Of a stretch of DNA of 13,080 bases, positions 12,883 through 13,080 are shown one piece after another (the first letter of the stretch is position 1; every line of letters starts with the position of its first letter). The notes beneath the pieces were generated by a model, which worked only from the letters and a program-made list of their open reading frames with translations, was not told where the DNA came from and made no database searches. The position numbers and the translations under genes were made by a program. Source of the DNA: Flemingiibacterium sp045579745 (GTDB lineage: Bacteria > Bacillota > Clostridia > Oscillospirales > CAG-272); assembly GCA_045579745.1 (NCBI GenBank), contig JAZNMQ010000060.1:1-13080 (forward strand), in the 5' to 3' direction.

Positions 12883-12913
12883 AGCCTCGGCAAGGAAACT
12901 CCCTGCCGAGGCT
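12883..12913 (-). terminator. intrinsic terminator, minus-strand orientation
   Basis: AGCCTCGGCA (12883-12892) pairs with TGCCGAGGCT (12904-12913), extended by GG/CC after one mismatch. The U-rich side is on the minus strand (GAATTTGTTTTGTTG), so it fits best as the end of a minus-strand transcript arriving from beyond the window. On the plus strand, after the XRE-type gene, only TTCACAATTACTCT follows, so termination there would be weak. Confidence 0.6.
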
Positions 12914-12916
12914 TTC

Positions 12917-13080
12917 ACAATTACTCTACATTACGCCGCTCCCGCCTTCTTCTTTGCTTCGGCTACGGCTCAAAAACAGTGCTCTTTACGGACATTCCGT
13001 GTTCGGATAAAGTTGCATGTGGACGACCACCGGCAGTGCCGGCTCCCAATCTCGGGTGTCGTCACTGCTGATTTTTTGTT
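12917..13080. other. unassigned end region with short inverted repeats
   Basis: No convincing gene was found here. On the minus strand one frame ends with AVAEAKKKAGAA and a TAA at 12931-12933, which resembles a protein C-terminus, but an in-frame TGA (12970-12972) cuts it from the frame above. Inverted repeats are ACGGA-CAT-TCCGT, CCGGCA-G-TGCCGG and GCAGTG/CACTGC. The last pair is followed by ATTTTTTG near 13070-13077, like a plus-strand terminator. The region may be the decayed or frameshifted 3' end of a minus-strand gene, or a structured RNA. Confidence 0.3.

Overview
The window looks like a chromosomal segment of a gut-type, medium-GC Firmicute, most likely a Clostridia member of the Oscillospiraceae/Ruminococcus kind. 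The evidence is the seven near-consensus sigma-A promoters, all with 17-bp spacers, the strong GGAGG ribosome binding sites, the compact intrinsic terminators, a Gram-positive-type SecG, a MocR regulator and a cytidylate-kinase-like protein of a kind common in Clostridia. Taxonomy is inferred from style, not from a search.

Left part (1-4388). The window opens inside the 3' end of an IS30-family transposase gene (+) that stops at 120, beside the terminator of secG (-). SecG carries an unusual acidic Gly/Asp/Ala repeat tail. A divergent promoter pair separates secG from a NagD-type HAD phosphatase (+). After a strong terminator comes a convergent two-gene unit on the minus strand: a DeoR-type regulator, with a palindrome inside its own promoter, followed by a phosphoglycolate-phosphatase-like HAD hydrolase. 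A ~280-bp spacer holds a possible 38-codon ORF. It is followed by a gene for a protein with three S1-type RNA-binding domains (+).

Middle part (4389-11343). A cytidylate-kinase-like gene (+) converges on a long minus-strand operon across a bidirectional terminator. The operon reads, in order of transcription, MocR-type regulator, glycerol-1-phosphate-dehydrogenase-like (AraM/EgsA) protein, Gfo/Idh/MocA oxidoreductase, and family 8 polysaccharide lyase (PL8). One strong promoter sits upstream of the regulator, the first three genes are tightly spaced, and the lyase comes last with its ribosome binding site inside a hairpin. The lyase has no signal peptide, so the set looks like a cytoplasmic route for an imported uronic-acid-containing oligosaccharide. 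The regulator has Arg where MocR proteins have the PLP-binding Lys. This operon is the best candidate for something undescribed.

Right part (11344-13080). A tRNA-Pro(CGG) gene with its own promoter and terminator is followed by an AT-richer XRE-type regulator with a helical-repeat C-terminal region, then a terminator oriented for the minus strand and ~160 bp that I cannot assign. No CRISPR array, prophage structural gene, replication origin or rRNA was seen.
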